A stretch of 64,000 bases of DNA, from NCBI GenBank assembly GCA_907165065.1, contig OU015524.1, positions 42,785,295-42,849,294 on the forward strand, given 5' to 3'. Position 1 is the stretch's first letter, and each line of letters starts with the position of its first letter. The stretch is from Caprimulgus europaeus (lineage: Eukaryota > Chordata > Aves > Caprimulgiformes > Caprimulgidae). A model generated the notes under the pieces. It was given only the letters and a program-made list of their open reading frames with translations. It was not told the origin of the DNA and made no database searches. The position numbers and the translations under genes are program-made. Below, piece by piece: positions 21,181 to 35,000 of the stretch.

Positions 21181-24100
21181 TCCGTTCAGTTCCTTAGCGC
21201 CGCCACATGCTTCCCCCGCAAACCCTTGGCCTCCTCCGTGCTTTGCGTTTCCTCTCTCGGTCCCTCGTTGCAGCGTAGCCCCCTCTCCTCCCAGCAGGAC
21301 ACAGCTGTAGCCAGACCCAAAGGCGGTGTTCAAAGCCGACCGGGTTACTGGTCGTTCCGGGACTGTGGTGTCTGAAACCTGCACATCTTGCACCCAGCCC
21401 CAGTCTCATACTGACAGCCCCAAGGCTGGGCTTCTCCTGTTCCCTCACAGGCTTCACCAAGTGTGAAGCGGCCAAGTTGGCTGTTTCCATCTAGTAGGCA
21501 CACAGGGTAAGGAAGCCCACAAATACAAAGTTTGCCATAGAAAAGGCCCACACAATTAAACCACCATATCCCATTCAATTACAGGTGTTCCAGTATTCCT
21601 TTGCCTTGCAGGAAGCAGCGCGTGTGGCTACAGCAAAGTTAGAGCCACTCTTGTCACAAAGACCACTTCAGTATCTCAGCTAGGTAATATCCAGTCTTCT
21701 TGTCTCCAATTAACCAGCACAAAAAACCCCATATGAAGTCATACCTACTTGCTAGAGTTCCGCTAATAGTTGTAGGATAGCTGCTTTAAAGGGTACATCA
21801 GCTTAGTTATATCAGATTTGAAGGATTCATTCACAGAAAGGTATGATAACATTTCTTTTGAGAATTGCAGAAATTACCTATTCAGATTAAAGAGCAGCAA
21901 AGCAGATTGCTTGGGGAAAGATACTTTAGAGTCATGCACGGTTTGAGAGGACTGAGAACTATTTAGTCAGGTGATAGCAAGGCTGCTATTCAATTGTTCT
22001 ACAAAATGCCACTGCACTTTTTAGAAAAATAATAAAGAAAAGGTCCTAGAGCCTGACCTACCCCTTAGTTTTGCTTTGAAGCTATTGTTCCAGGCATTCC
22101 AGTTTAAAGAGGAGGAAGTTTTGATAAAGCCAGACTGACAGAAGTACATGAAATGCCTTTACTTCTCAGTACTAGAAAGCAACCTCAAAGCAGGTTTGAA
22201 AGTTCAGGTCAAACAACAGGGACAAAAAAGATGCTGAAGAGCTGGAATAAAAAAGTAGTGATGCTGAAAGGATGAGCAGTAAGTGGAAGTTTCTAGAAGG
22301 ACTACAGAAAATAAAGTTCTACTACTTTATTGCTACTTCTGGTTCAGAGTTGTTCTACTTTTGTGAAGAAACAATCCAAATGAAATACAGTGATTTACAG
22401 TATGCACCAGTACACATACTGAAGCAGAACAGCTGTTTGACTAGCATGCTGATCACCTCTTTGAAGGCTGAGTCATAGGCAGTTTATGAAATTTGCAGGA
22501 AAATCCCTATTTCAGCTCCGAAACCTAATACACCATTGACAATTAGGCAGTTGGTTACAGCTGGAGTAGCCTTGCACTACACTGCTGCTGTTTTGTTAGA
22601 CTGTCATTTTCCTGCTGATTTCTCAAAACTGCTATTTTTAGCACCATTAGTGGCAGTCATGACAGCAAATAACAGTCTTCCCATATTTCCATGGTCCAAG
22701 CGTCTCGTCCCACACAGTGGGTTGCAAGATGGATGAATCTTTCGAATTCCCTGACAGGCTGATCTCTTAGTAGAGTCACTGCAAAAGACTAGTGTCAGCT
22801 CACAGGTGCTTTTATATATCACAGCATCTTTTATCAGCAAGGGAGTTGGAAAATATGGGTCTTTGGACACATCCCACAGCTCCTCTTATCAGCGAGGGAG
22901 TCTTTAGGTTGCAGTCTCTTACAACAGAAATGTTTGAGACAAACCATTTGCTCTTTTAGTTCCTTATACCAAGTCCTAATTCAAGCTTTTGCTTTTAAAG
23001 CTAGAATTTGACTTGCACACAACCATTGCTGGGACTGTGTGTTACCCTGTCAGCAGTCTGACTTCCCATGTTCCAGCAGAGTTTTGCTTGCTGGGGAAAC
23101 AGAAGTGCTTTGTCAAGACAGAGGCAGAAAACTTCAGCTGAAGCAAATTTAGCAGCTAATCTTGGCCAAAAGGTACCATTTGAGGGAAGACCCTGTTACC
23201 CCAAAAAGATTTTACTTACCTTTCCTGCCCCAACCCCAAGAACTGGGAGAGGACTATAATCACAAGACACCAGCAGTGCAGGACCTGCTACTGCACGTCA
23301 GCTGCTCCCATACCCAACCAGTAATACCAAGTACAGCCTTTATGAACTTCCTCACTTTCAGTGATAATTAGGTGATCTCCAAATCTTACATATTTCCTCT
23401 GGGGTACCACGAACTGCTTTGATTCATCTTATTAAAAACTGAAACATGAACTTTTACAGATTTAGCTTTCCATTTACATTGTGTTTTCCCTTACCACTGT
23501 GGAGAAGAGACAGACTTAACACTTGAGCAGCAGTGTCAGACCACAACCCACTAATTAGGACAGACTGATGGCATCTACTTCCATTTTACACAGAGCTTTT
23601 GAATCTATGTGACTAATGGCGACAATTACCTTTTAGTTTAGATGAATATTGTGCTCAATAAGTCTGTCGTCAGCAAAACTGGGTTTGATACAGTTTGTTA
23701 CAATCACTTGTATACTTGTAGCACACTTTAGTGTAAGCTTCTGACAGCAACACAGGCCATGCTAATAACAGCTAAAGCTCACTCAGAAATTTGGGAAAAT
23801 TGAACTAAACTGATGACCTGGCACTTTTTTTAACCCCTTCTCATATATATTCAGCCAACGGCTTAAAGACCACTTTACTGGATAGAAAAAGAAGAGTCTT
23901 CTCAAAAGAAGAATCTTTTGAGTCCTCCTGTAATTTCCTGGTAAAGGAAATGCTACGTTTGTTTGTTCCTTTCTTCCTGCAGCAAACACCCCATCTTACA
24001 TCTGCACTTCTCCAAAGCAAAGGCTGGTGCCTTCCCTGCTGGGCAGCAGGGCTGCATCCAAACTGCACCAGACCCAGCAGCATAACAAGCTGCTCTGTCC

Positions 24101-24769
24101 TCTGTGAGTCACTCCAGCAGCGCTGGCTCTGCCAGCTGCCTTAGCTATCTGCTGCCATTCGGCTACCTGCTCCTGCTCTCCAGTTCCTCCCACTTTTCAG
24201 CAGAGTGACACAAAGTACATGGTTACACACTATCCTACTTCCTCAAAGGAGACTTAAGCACACCCCCTATCCTTCCTTCCCAGCCTATAGCCAGTACATC
24301 TCAGGCCACCAAGTCATTGCCCAAAATTAGGGTAACAACATATGTAGTCATACTTACTTGGCCCAATATTTTATCTGTAGTTACAATTATAATTTTTCCA
24401 CCAATTAATGGTGAGCTACTTAAAAAAGAAGTCCCTAGACTTGTCACAAATATATACATTTCAAAATCTCTCACGGGTCCCTTTTTGTTCAGATCTCCTC
24501 CTCACTGCAATTCAAAACACCATGCTTCCCTTTATGCAAGAGGCTGCTTTTCCTTTATCCAGCACTTTCTGTCACAGGTTACTTGCTTATTTACTTTTCT
24601 TCCTAGCCTATGTACCAAAGCCCAAAGTTCTGCTGACTTCAGTGGAGGGGTAAGGCTGGCTGCCCTGCTGGCTACATCTGTCCTTTTTCTGATACTTACA
24701 GTACCATAACAGCTTCCTAAGTACCGCTGCTCTTTAGAGGCGGGTACAAGACATCTATGATCTGTTAGA

Positions 24770-24880
24770 GATAAAACTGGCTGTACCACATCAAGCCAAA
24801 GGGCCAACGACCATTATAGATAGTGGCCATCACCAGCTGCCTAGGGAAGTAGAGTGAGAAGCGAGAACTGAGGCAAGCAC
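24770..24880 (+). repeat. Possible ancient dispersed repeat
   Basis: The order of words ACTGGCTGTACCACATCAAG, then a CCAAAGGGCC block, then AGTGGCCATCACCAGCTGCC resembles an old interspersed repeat seen in sauropsid genomes. The similarity is recalled rather than aligned, and no family name can be given. Confidence 0.3.
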
Positions 24881-27800
24881 ACAGTCCAACACACTCAGCT
24901 TTTGACCATCAGTCATTTAGGACTTTCTGAGCCAGAGGTTACAATTGCACCATCTTACCAAATAAGCAGATCATGAATTCGCCCAACTCATTTTTAAGTC
25001 AGTGACACCACTTTTAGGCCTCCACAACACAATCCATGGCAGCAGGTAGTATATTTTAATAAATCACTGTCTGAATATCCTGCAAGAAAAATCCTGTCCA
25101 GAACCAGAAGCTTCTCCTCACTTTACATGCTGCTTATATGGCAACGCACCACTACGACCATTCAGTATTTATAACCTCAATGGCTCTCTGCATGTCTCAT
25201 CAAGAGTCCTTAACAGGCTGGTAAGAGATCAAAAATATGGGTTATGAAAAGTTTGTTTGTCCTCACCCAAAGCTGATGGATACACACACTATCTAGCTTT
25301 GCAGTGAGGCAATCAAAGTAGGCCGCTAGTCCCCATCCAGAAACGAGCCCTCTGGAAATTACTCTGAGCTAATCTTTTTTATATTGTTGTATGGTACCAG
25401 AATAAATGTAATTTCTTCTCCTACTTAATACAGTACTACAGGGATAAAGCCTCTAGCATACTGTACTGTTCAGCAGAAATTTTATGTGTAAGGACTTCAT
25501 ATGATCTCAAAATCCTGTCATTGTTGTGCCTTCCATAGCTTTAGTAGAGCTGTTTGTAAATTACAGCATCTTCTGACAGAAATTATTTCCTTAGCTTCTT
25601 TGAAAGGCTTTAGATTCAAAGTGGAAACGAGTCACCACTTCTTGTTACATCAACGCTAAAATTTCAGTTGACAGCCCAGCTGGTTCATCTGTTATTTAGC
25701 CACAAGTTAATCAGTGGCCTTCCATAACTCTTCCTGGATATGTCAATATTTAGCTCCAGTGATCATTCAGATGTTCCACTTTTCAATTTAAAGCTTAAAT
25801 GTACAAATCTCACAAATACCAGGCAACAAAATAAAGTAGTGTTTTTTAATGAGCTTACCCCTTAAAATACTACTGCTACTTCAGAAACTAGCAAATAGTC
25901 TATTTTTGATTGCAATGCCTGCTTTTTAAAGCAAAAGGTTGAAGAGAAGCGTAAAAGTAAACAAGATACAGATTAGGTACAAGGGCCAAAGGACAAACAC
26001 GTTACAGAGAAGTCACTGATCCTTTTGAAAGCAAATAATAATCCATGCAACCCTTAAAACATACCTGCCCCTTCTTTTTCAAATCAGTGACACAACGCTC
26101 CAGGATTCTGAAAGTAGTCAAGATCGCTTCTTCGTTTGCATTGCAACAGACACCAGAGCAAACCTCTGCCTATGTCTGCCCTCTGTCCCCCCTCAAAAGA
26201 CAATCATGCCACAGTCTACACAAACACGGTTCCTCAGTCTCCACCTACCTAGGGAGGTAAAAACCAAGAAACATCACACCTCTGTGCAAAACAAAAAAAC
26301 TGTGTGATGTTCTCCAAACCAGAGACTGTGACCAAACCCAAGATCCACAGGACTACACTTTCATGCCTTAGCTACTCCATCATCCTCATTGTAGTTACCT
26401 TTGGACCTCCCTGGTGGGTCTCTGCAGTTAGAGACGGGCTCATTTGCCTTCAGCATTGCTGCATTTACAAGGGTGAGACGAGAGGGCTGCAGTACCACCT
26501 CTCACCACGAGATGGTAGGTGGTTTCTGATGGTTACAGGGAATAAGCTTTTAATAGACTTGAGTTGGTGAACTCCTCAGCTTCAGAGAAAGTGGAGACAG
26601 AAGTAAATTAGGATGAAAAAAATCTAATAAACTATTTATGGGACTGTGAATGAAGTTTGAGAGGAGTGGAGGAGTCTCAGACATATTAGGCACAAACATG
26701 AAAAAAATCCCTCAGCTCAAGAGACTACTATTAGTGTAAGGATTTGGGTGCCCTTTTCTTATTCTTACCTTGGCTCTTCCTCTTCAGAAACTTTTCAGTT
26801 GTGTAAATGTGTTTTATGTCATCAACAACATGAAACTGGTTATTTTTGGAGACAATAAGCATTCCCAAACTAGATATTAGGCAATTTTGAAGCAAATGCA
26901 TAATAAAAAAATAGCACCTTTATGTGGATACGTAAAGTTGCATATCTATCTCATGCTGTACAGACACAGAACACATATATTGTCTGAGTTACTAATGCAT
27001 TTGGTCTTGGTTCTGGTATTTTCTCAAAAGAAGTTGAAAGATGCAGCTGAAAATAACTAAGCTTTTCAGTCAAGGACTATTTTTGCACATACATCAGAGG
27101 AAAGAAAAAGTTACACCATAGACATTACTTCTCACTAATTATTTCTGACAAAAGCTACTTCTTTCTCATCTCTTCTCCAGTTTTAATCCTCAGCTTCATT
27201 GCACTGTGAAGGCCAGTAATCAAAGCCTGAACAAACCCAGCACACCAATACTCTTTCATGTCAGAGTTCAAAAAGGCCAAAGCCAACCTTGCTGATCCCA
27301 TCCTATCGAGACTTGCACTACTTGATCTTGCTCACATTTAAGATTCTCATGCAACTCTCATTACCACAGTTACAAATAGACATTTACCCAATGACCTGCC
27401 TTTAAAATCAAGAACCACCATTTTACAAAGGTAAAATACAGAGATCAAATCAACTAGAAAGTCTGCCCAGCTGTTTAATTGCCATTCCCACCCCACCCCC
27501 CAACAGAGGGTACAGGCAAACCTTTCCCAAGTCTGTCAGCTCCTCTTTGCTATGAGGTCCTGGCAAGATGGAATCGGTCCCAGTCCTTGGCTAAGGTACA
27601 GGCTTACAAATACTACAGACTCTACCTTTCCAAATAAATTCTTCTTAGTGCTGCTCATATTCAGCCTGTCTGACCAGCAGATCCGTAGCTCCCCTACCCA
27701 GCTAAGGCTAACAACTGCCCATAGCCATGCAATCAGGACTAGCCAAGACCCTTTTCTGTCAAAACAGGCAACAAGGCCAAGACTTCATTTGATGGCATTC

Positions 27801-30800
27801 TGCCCTACTGTCCAAAACTGACCCAAACTTAAGACTTACAAGAAACTAGTTATAATCAATTGCTTTTCCTTCACGGACAGGGGACATAATATGCTGCAAA
27901 AATTACAGTAGACTGCTCTTTAAACTACTATAAATGCCATGCACTCTCTTTTGACCTTGTTTAAACAATTCTGTCATCTGACAAATAATTTCCAACTATG
28001 TCTGGTCACAAGTCAACAGTTTTACCCTAACTTAAACCACCATAAGGCAGAATTTACTTTTTTTTTCCACTTGGTAACAGCTTGACTTGGAACTGTGGGA
28101 GGCATTAGTTTGAGGCAGTGAAAAATACGCAGTCTTTTGCAGGAAACATTGCCTAGACTGAGGTGCAGCTCTCCATTATTCAGTAATGATCCAGGAAGAA
28201 GTATGGTTTACAGTTTCTCTACAACTTCCAAACAAGCACCTGGGGACATGCTGACTGCCCTACCCTTTATGGTAGGCTTCCAAAGGACAGCCCCAAATCC
28301 ATCTTGCATTCCCCTCCACAGATCAAAGGGAAGTGCATGCAGCGAGTAAGGCAACCGGATACTGTCACCGTTTCACTAGGGAGGCACCATAGCTGACTTC
28401 ACAGCGAAAACGGGGACATCTAGAGCACAGGACTGCACCTTTGCTGTTGAAGAACAGTTACTAGGCTCACTGTGTCTTAGATAAAGCTGCAGGAATGAAA
28501 GAATACAGTGGTTTGGACATCTTCATAGAAGCTAAAGTGGAAGGGAAGGGCCACTTGTTCTCCTGCAGGCACAGAGATGGCAGCCAAAGAACTGGAAATC
28601 CCCAAAGGGAAAGTGGGTCTCATATGGGAATGGGAGAAAGATATAGCAGAATAAAACTGATAGTTCAGTAGAGCCTTTTCAGGGTCCATGTGACTCTCTA
28701 ACCTTCATTATCATATTGGTTACTAATTCAGGAAGAATTCACCCAGTGTAGGTTTCATGCCTCTCTATAGTTAGTAACGCCGCTGCAAGTTTCTAGAGAA
28801 ACATCTTTGTTCATAATCTTATTAAAATTAACTAATTTTTCATATGGAAAAGATAAAAACGTGCATCTTCCTCTCTTGAACAGCAGTATCTGTTGCAAAC
28901 ATAGGTGCTTTAAGGTGCCATGAATCTTGTATATAAGATGTTTTTTTACACAGCACAACTAGTTGACAGTTCAGTGGTTCCAAGGTGACAGGTGAGAAGG
29001 AAAACAGCTGTTTTCCTAGCTGTAATAAAAACAAATACAATAGTCAAACATTGATAATCTGTATTTCTTCTAAAAATAGCATACATTATAACAGAATATA
29101 TCAGAATACACTGAACACTCAGACCCAGTATCTTATAAACAGATATAAAACTAAAAAAAAAAGTGTGTACACCTCAATTCATGCCATACAAAGAGGAAAA
29201 AAAAAATTTCAAGTATACTAATGAGTAATCCAGTGTGTGATTAAATCTAAGGCTTTTTCAACCTTCAGTGCTGAATTTATAGAGAATCCACATATGAACT
29301 CTCAGAAGCAGCTTTGTTTCCATCAGACATGAATCCTTGCAGCTGCTACCAACTTTTCAAGCGCTTCAAGGGATCAGAACTCATTTCCACAAGGCAACAG
29401 TGTTTCTTCAAAATTTTACATTTTAGCCAGAAACAGGAAAGGGGTAGATTTCAGTTGAACATCTTGATTCAGAAATGCTGCTGCATCATTTCATGTTCCC
29501 ATTGTGAGTCTTAAGTGAGGGTTCTGGACTGGATCTACCAAAGCAGAGCATGGTACAATACCACGTACATACAGCTGCGGTATGTTACGGGAGAGAAAAG
29601 GTGTTGGCATACATGGCAGCACTCCTCACTCAGAAGAACAACTTAACACACAGATACATGATCCTAAATCATGCATGTAGCTGGCCCAAGGTATGAGGAT
29701 TATGTTGGACAAGCTGCATTATGAGCTATTTGCACGTACGCAGTGGATGCCTCTGTAGGAACTGGAAATAGCAGGCAACCCAGCCACAGCACTAGTCCTC
29801 AAAGCTGATCCTAGAGCTCCTAACTAACGACAGAAGAATATTTGCAAAAGTTAGAGTTGATAGGCATCTATCAGGAAACCTCTGTTCCTAGAAGAGGAAC
29901 GTGAAACATTTGAACAAGATACAGCAGTACAATTTCCTCTTTAAATATGGCTAGAAAACTTACTGTTCTAAGTAACAGTAGCAGCTTTTTTGAGGAACGG
30001 TTTAAAAAAAGTTATTAAAAATTCCAGTCTCCCACAAGTTTTTTTTAAAAAAGAAAAAAGAAAACCTCAAATTTAGGTCAGTCTTTTCACCTTGAAAATA
30101 TCTTCAGCTTCTTTAAGTCACTAAAATAAAGCTAATTTATGTCACCCCAGAACTACTGCCTGACACTGAAAATGTTAGTCTTTACTTCTAGCTCCTCTGT
30201 AACCATATCACTCTATCTATAGCATAGTATTACTAGAGGTCCCTTTTCATCCTCTTACAGTAAGAAACTCATTATAGAGCATTAGATTTCCCTCAGCTTT
30301 GCTACTAATTCTTAGTCATTTCTACTTGAGAAAAGTAAACAGTGCATCAGCCTGTACCCATTCTAGTTTTGCCCCACATACTGTTCACCAGTACTTTGAT
30401 ATATACATCTATGTACATATTAGTATTTCTGAGATGCTTTTAGTAAGGGTAACAACTAGAAGTATTTTTAAGTCACAACATTTGTGTGTGTGGCATTACA
30501 GCCATAAGTACTTTATACTTTTGTCTAAAACATTAGAACACAATAATGGTAGGAAAAAGAACAATTTCTAAAATATTTAAAATGTAAACAGTGTAATTCA
30601 GATTACCAAAATCCTTTGAGAAACATCAGTCTAAATCACCATAAGTGCTTTAATAACCATCCACCTGAACAGTAGATTAATTCATTTGTGAATTTCCCAC
30701 TGAAGTGGCTTTAATCAATACATAAACTTGTGCTAGTTTCACACAAGTGTGCAACTACTTTGGTGTGGGACAGAAAGTAGGTCAACCCACAGGACTGTAA

Positions 30801-31243
30801 AGAAAACCACAGTGAAAAGGGAAGTTACACTCAGTTCCTAAGGATATACTGTGGGTGAAGCATCAGTTGTCGTCACCTCACACTGCAAAGCAAGAAACAC
30901 TTGAGATAAACACGGAAGTACACACAGAGTGTATGTTGTCTTCAGAACTTCGGAAAATAATTTTAAGTATAAAGCATTTTAATTGTTTTTTTGGTCCCTA
31001 GTGGTTATGGGCTTGAAAGTCTCTCTGAATTGTATGATTTCTTCTACAGCAAATATATGCCCTAAGAAGTAGAAGTATGCAAATAACTATTTTGTTTAGC
31101 ATCTATTCTTGTTTATAAGAGAGATTTAAAGCTTAATTTGAATGTGATGTTGAAACACTGAATTAATTGTAACATGCAAATCCAAACTGCTGCTTAGAAC
31201 ACTTAGGCATTCCTATGCCAAACACAGTGTCACAAAGCTTACC

Positions 31244-31279
31244 AAAAAAAAAAAAAAAAAAGAGAGAGAGAAAAAAAAA
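31244..31279 (+). repeat. Poly(A) plus (GA)n simple repeat
   Basis: Eighteen A, five GA-type dinucleotides, then nine A. It is probably in or just past the EDARADD 3' UTR and may be a worn retroposon tail or a microsatellite. Confidence 0.85.
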
Positions 31280-31709
31280 TAACCCCTCATCTTCTACTAC
31301 CTATAAGATACAAAATTGTGGAAGGGCTGCCAGAAAGGCCAAGAGACTTGGCTACTAATTATTGCTTTTCCAATAGCAACAGCACATAACTGACACGGTT
31401 CACAACCGCTGCAGTAAAACTAGTGGTCTTTTGCACTCCTGCTTAGGAAGCCTATAAACAGCAGCAAAGAAACTGAAGGCTTCTGTAGACTCAAGAACAC
31501 AACCTGCATTATTCCATCCACTTTGGGAAGGTTATCTTTGCAACCCTGAGGGTACAGAACATATATATGTGTATACAGTACATAAATCTGTATAAAGCTA
31601 CAGTATACAAACCGTCAGTACAGGCTCTCTCTTGCAAGGGAAACTTCCCACGTACTAGTGGCAGCTAGTCCCAGCATTTACCACCTAGGGACTAACAACT
31701 TTCTTTGAC

Positions 31710-32086
31710 CTAGAAGTCATTCTGGTAAGTTCTGTTCCCTCTCTTGGGCCATTCCTCCTCCACCCATTTCAGCAGCACTTTCACAACATCAATTCTCTTA
31801 TAAAATTTACAGAGATCAATCAGCTGCTCCACAGTCCTGTCACTATTCCGTAGCAAGAACTCCAAGGTGGGACTTTGGGGCTTCTGTTCAAGGAAACACA
31901 ATTCATCATAAGTCATTCCCCATTTGCTTGCTAAATTTCTCCAGTTTTTCACTGTTGGGTGGCAGGGATCCAGCTTTAGCCTCACTGTGTACAGCAAGTC
32001 CTCATCATTAAGCATGTCACTGATGGTTGGTGCACGGAATAAGCACAAGGAGCAAGTGCCGTTTTCCTTGCAGGTTTTCTTGAGAT
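31710..32086 (-). CDS. EDARADD: EDARADD terminal exon with the death domain
   Basis: The acceptor is TTTTCACTGCAG. It reads [20 protein letters not shown], the whole death domain, and the C-terminus RTYQNDF, with stop TAG at 31712-31710. Conservation with human over this exon is high. The frame stays open upstream of the acceptor, but exon 5 supplies the preceding residues. Confidence 0.96.
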
Positions 32087-35000
32087 CTGCAGTGAAAACC
32101 ATCACATGGGGAGAAGTTAGGATCTATTGCTGTGGTTTCACCACAGAAACAAAAAGTTAAAAGCACAAAGGCAAGAAGAGTATAATGTTCCTGTGAATTG
32201 TTTCTGAAAAAGTCAGAATAGTGACACGTAACACCTTTCCTTATGAAGTACTCATGAAATTAGCTTTCTAAGCCTTCTCTCTTCACTATGCTCAGTGGCT
32301 ATAACCAAAGACAGTAATCTTGAAAGTACCATATTTATACATTTATGGAAAAGGCATGCAATTATATCCAGTGTGTGAGCTGGGATATTTCCCTTTTTTG
32401 TTTTTGGGAACTATGTCACTTCCTTGGAATCTGCCATACCCCTGCTTACACCACCGATAGGAAAATGTGCGCGTTATGTGCATCTTGTGTATGTATGCTG
32501 TAGGATGAAGGAAAAAGTTTTGCACTTCTGAACTGCTGCCTCCATAACAACGTGAAATATTTGCATCAGGAGAATCTCTGCTGCCAGCTACAAACACAAC
32601 TAACATTAGTACTTTAACACAATGAAAAAGTAGAAATGTTCCTTTGCTTTGGGAGGGCTCCTAAAATAAAAGCTGTCCCTGTTCTACCAAGCAAGCCTAT
32701 TTTAAATGCACATTTTGGAAAGGAATAAAGTGCATACTCCTCCATGTGTAAGAAAAATAAAAAGAGTAAGCAGCAATATGTTCTAAAATCTGCATAAAAT
32801 ACTGAAAATTGCCATTTAGAGGTCTCCCACACACAACAGTCAGTATCTCCCCAGCATTGTGAACAATGTGGTGCTATCAGGCTATATTAATAACCCATGA
32901 AAGCATGTAGAAACCAGTTCTAGTCATGCTTCTAATTAAATACTAATACTAAGACCTTTAACATTGCAGTGGTACAGGGCACTGTTTGAGCACTTTGGCG
33001 GCAGATATGACCTTAACTCTCCCTGCTCCTTTTTGAAGGCCGGGAGAATTTGCTATTTCCAAAGAGTACGAGATAATGGACACAGCTTGGAAGCACTTTC
33101 TAAAGCTTCGGCCCTCCAGCCTCATTGTACAGCTTGAAATAGGGATGTAGCTGGTCCTACTCAGGATGAAACTCTTTGAAAAAGGGACATGACAAGAAAA
33201 CTGATATAAATCAAAAGACTGATTAAAACAGAAAATGGTGACACACAATTCACACCTGCTGGATCAGTGCTGGTCTAAGAGACCTGAACTGTATCTCTGG
33301 CAAAGGGCAAATCTGGTACTCAGTGCCACCTACTCATACAGAGAGAACAGCATCTGTTAATGTTTTTTATTTTTTAATTTGCAGTAATCATTGTCAGTTT
33401 GTGTGAAAATTCCAGAAAGACCGTCAAATTGTGATTTTTTTTAATACTAAATATTAGTACTGATAAAAGCAAATTCAGCTGAATGTAGCTTCTGCATGCA
33501 CTTTGTTTTTAAGGAAAAAACAGGTTATTGTTATTTTTGTAACACTGCTCATTGGTTTGCTTTTTTAGCAGGCCAAAAACAACTTCTGAAGTTTTCAACA
33601 AGTTAGGACATGCAGCAACAACACTGCTGCAGACACATAACTTCATACAAATGCTTAGATTCCCTGTTAAGGGGAAACATGTTCTGGTGACATCTTTGCT
33701 CATAGGTATTCCGCAGGCCTTACAGCTGTTCCCTACAGAAATACGTATGTCAGCTATTCTGTTCTTCTTGTGCACCCTAAACTCCTGCTGAAATGAGATA
33801 AAACTTGCTTGCTTCACTCATACCAAGATCCAGTTATACAAACACAGCAAAATGAATATAATCCAATCAAAGTTCTGGCTGAGCTCAAAGGGCAGGAGAC
33901 CACTCTATCTGAATTTAATTGTTGTGCTTTGCAAGGATGCCAGAGTAAGTTTTATCCTCCAATAGAAGCAGGGAAGAAAGGGTAAAGAAAACACAGGGCA
34001 CAGTTATAGGTAAACAAAACTAAACTAACCTGCTCCTTGTGCTATACTGTGTGCAGACTAACAAAAGCATCATAAAGAACTCTGCTCTTCTAAGATGCCC
34101 TGTGTTAGATACTGACAAGCAAATGATGACCTACCCACCAAATTGCATGATTCCAATGCTACATGACAGGACAAGGATCTTTAATAACAGGGAGTTCTCA
34201 GTTGTTCACTGCTAGATTAACAGGGCTGTATTATCATCCACACACACCCCATCCCCAGCTGAGCTCATACAATCATGGGATAACCCCCCCACAGCCTACT
34301 GCCAGCTTCTGCTCTCTCCATGTAGCTGTTTATAGATTTCTTCCAAAGGTGGATGCATTTGGAATACACATTTTGGATGGTCTGCATCATTCATCACCAC
34401 CCTTCTTAGAACATCACACCCTTGCTGTAAATGACACTGGTAATGAAATGAGCTCCACAAGCACTGATTGCCCAAGCAACAGCTCTTGGTTATGACCAAC
34501 AGCAATTTTTAATAAAGTACTTTCAAAGAAAATCTAAGAATAAAATATGTAGAACAGTAAAGCTGATATATTACCTGAAAGTGACTCATCAGTATGGTTG
34601 TGCGTGTCTTTGTCTTCTGGCTATAAAGCAGAAAACAAATATAAATCAAAATAATGTATTTGAACATCAGAATAGCTATTTGGCAAATTTACAAGTAGCA
34701 GGAGATTACTTTGAAGAATCCCGAGCTACTTGTAAAATCAGACAGGGAATATGCATCTGGTTTTGAGGAATCAATCTGCAATCATTTCAGGCAGCATTTT
34801 CATGCTTTGGTTCACAAAGCTGCCCTGCTGGTTGTATCCACTGTAGGTTACATCTTTTGAATAATTTGTTCTTAATCCCTCAACAGCTGTTCAAGAATTC
34901 ATATGGTTTGATTAAAAAGATTTTTAAATGCTTTGTAATGAAAAAAATGATACTTTTCCCTGTAATATGCAGTAGTAAGGGACTGTTTCACTAATCTAGG

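Larger units (their letters stand above)
21500..31709. other. Intergenic region between EDARADD 3' end and LGALS8 promoter
   Basis: This is ten kilobases without a recognisable gene. The part nearest 31709 should be EDARADD 3' UTR. Candidate ATTAAA signals on the minus strand lie at 30978-30983, 30710-30715 and 30649-30654, and none is decisive. Other contents are an A-rich run at 31244-31279 and a possible ancient dispersed repeat near 24770-24880. Open frames up to 130 codons (24317-24709) show no domain, conserved start context or splice structure. Confidence 0.6.

Noticed and set aside
20478-21490. Several 65-145 codon minus-strand frames in the LGALS8 CpG island
   Set aside because: They overlap each other in different frames and show compositional bias only. 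The LGALS8 start codon is well supported at 18607.
24317-24709. A 130-codon open frame in the EDARADD-LGALS8 gap
   Set aside because: It has no recognisable domain, is overlapped by open frames in other registers, and lacks any sign of conserved coding use.
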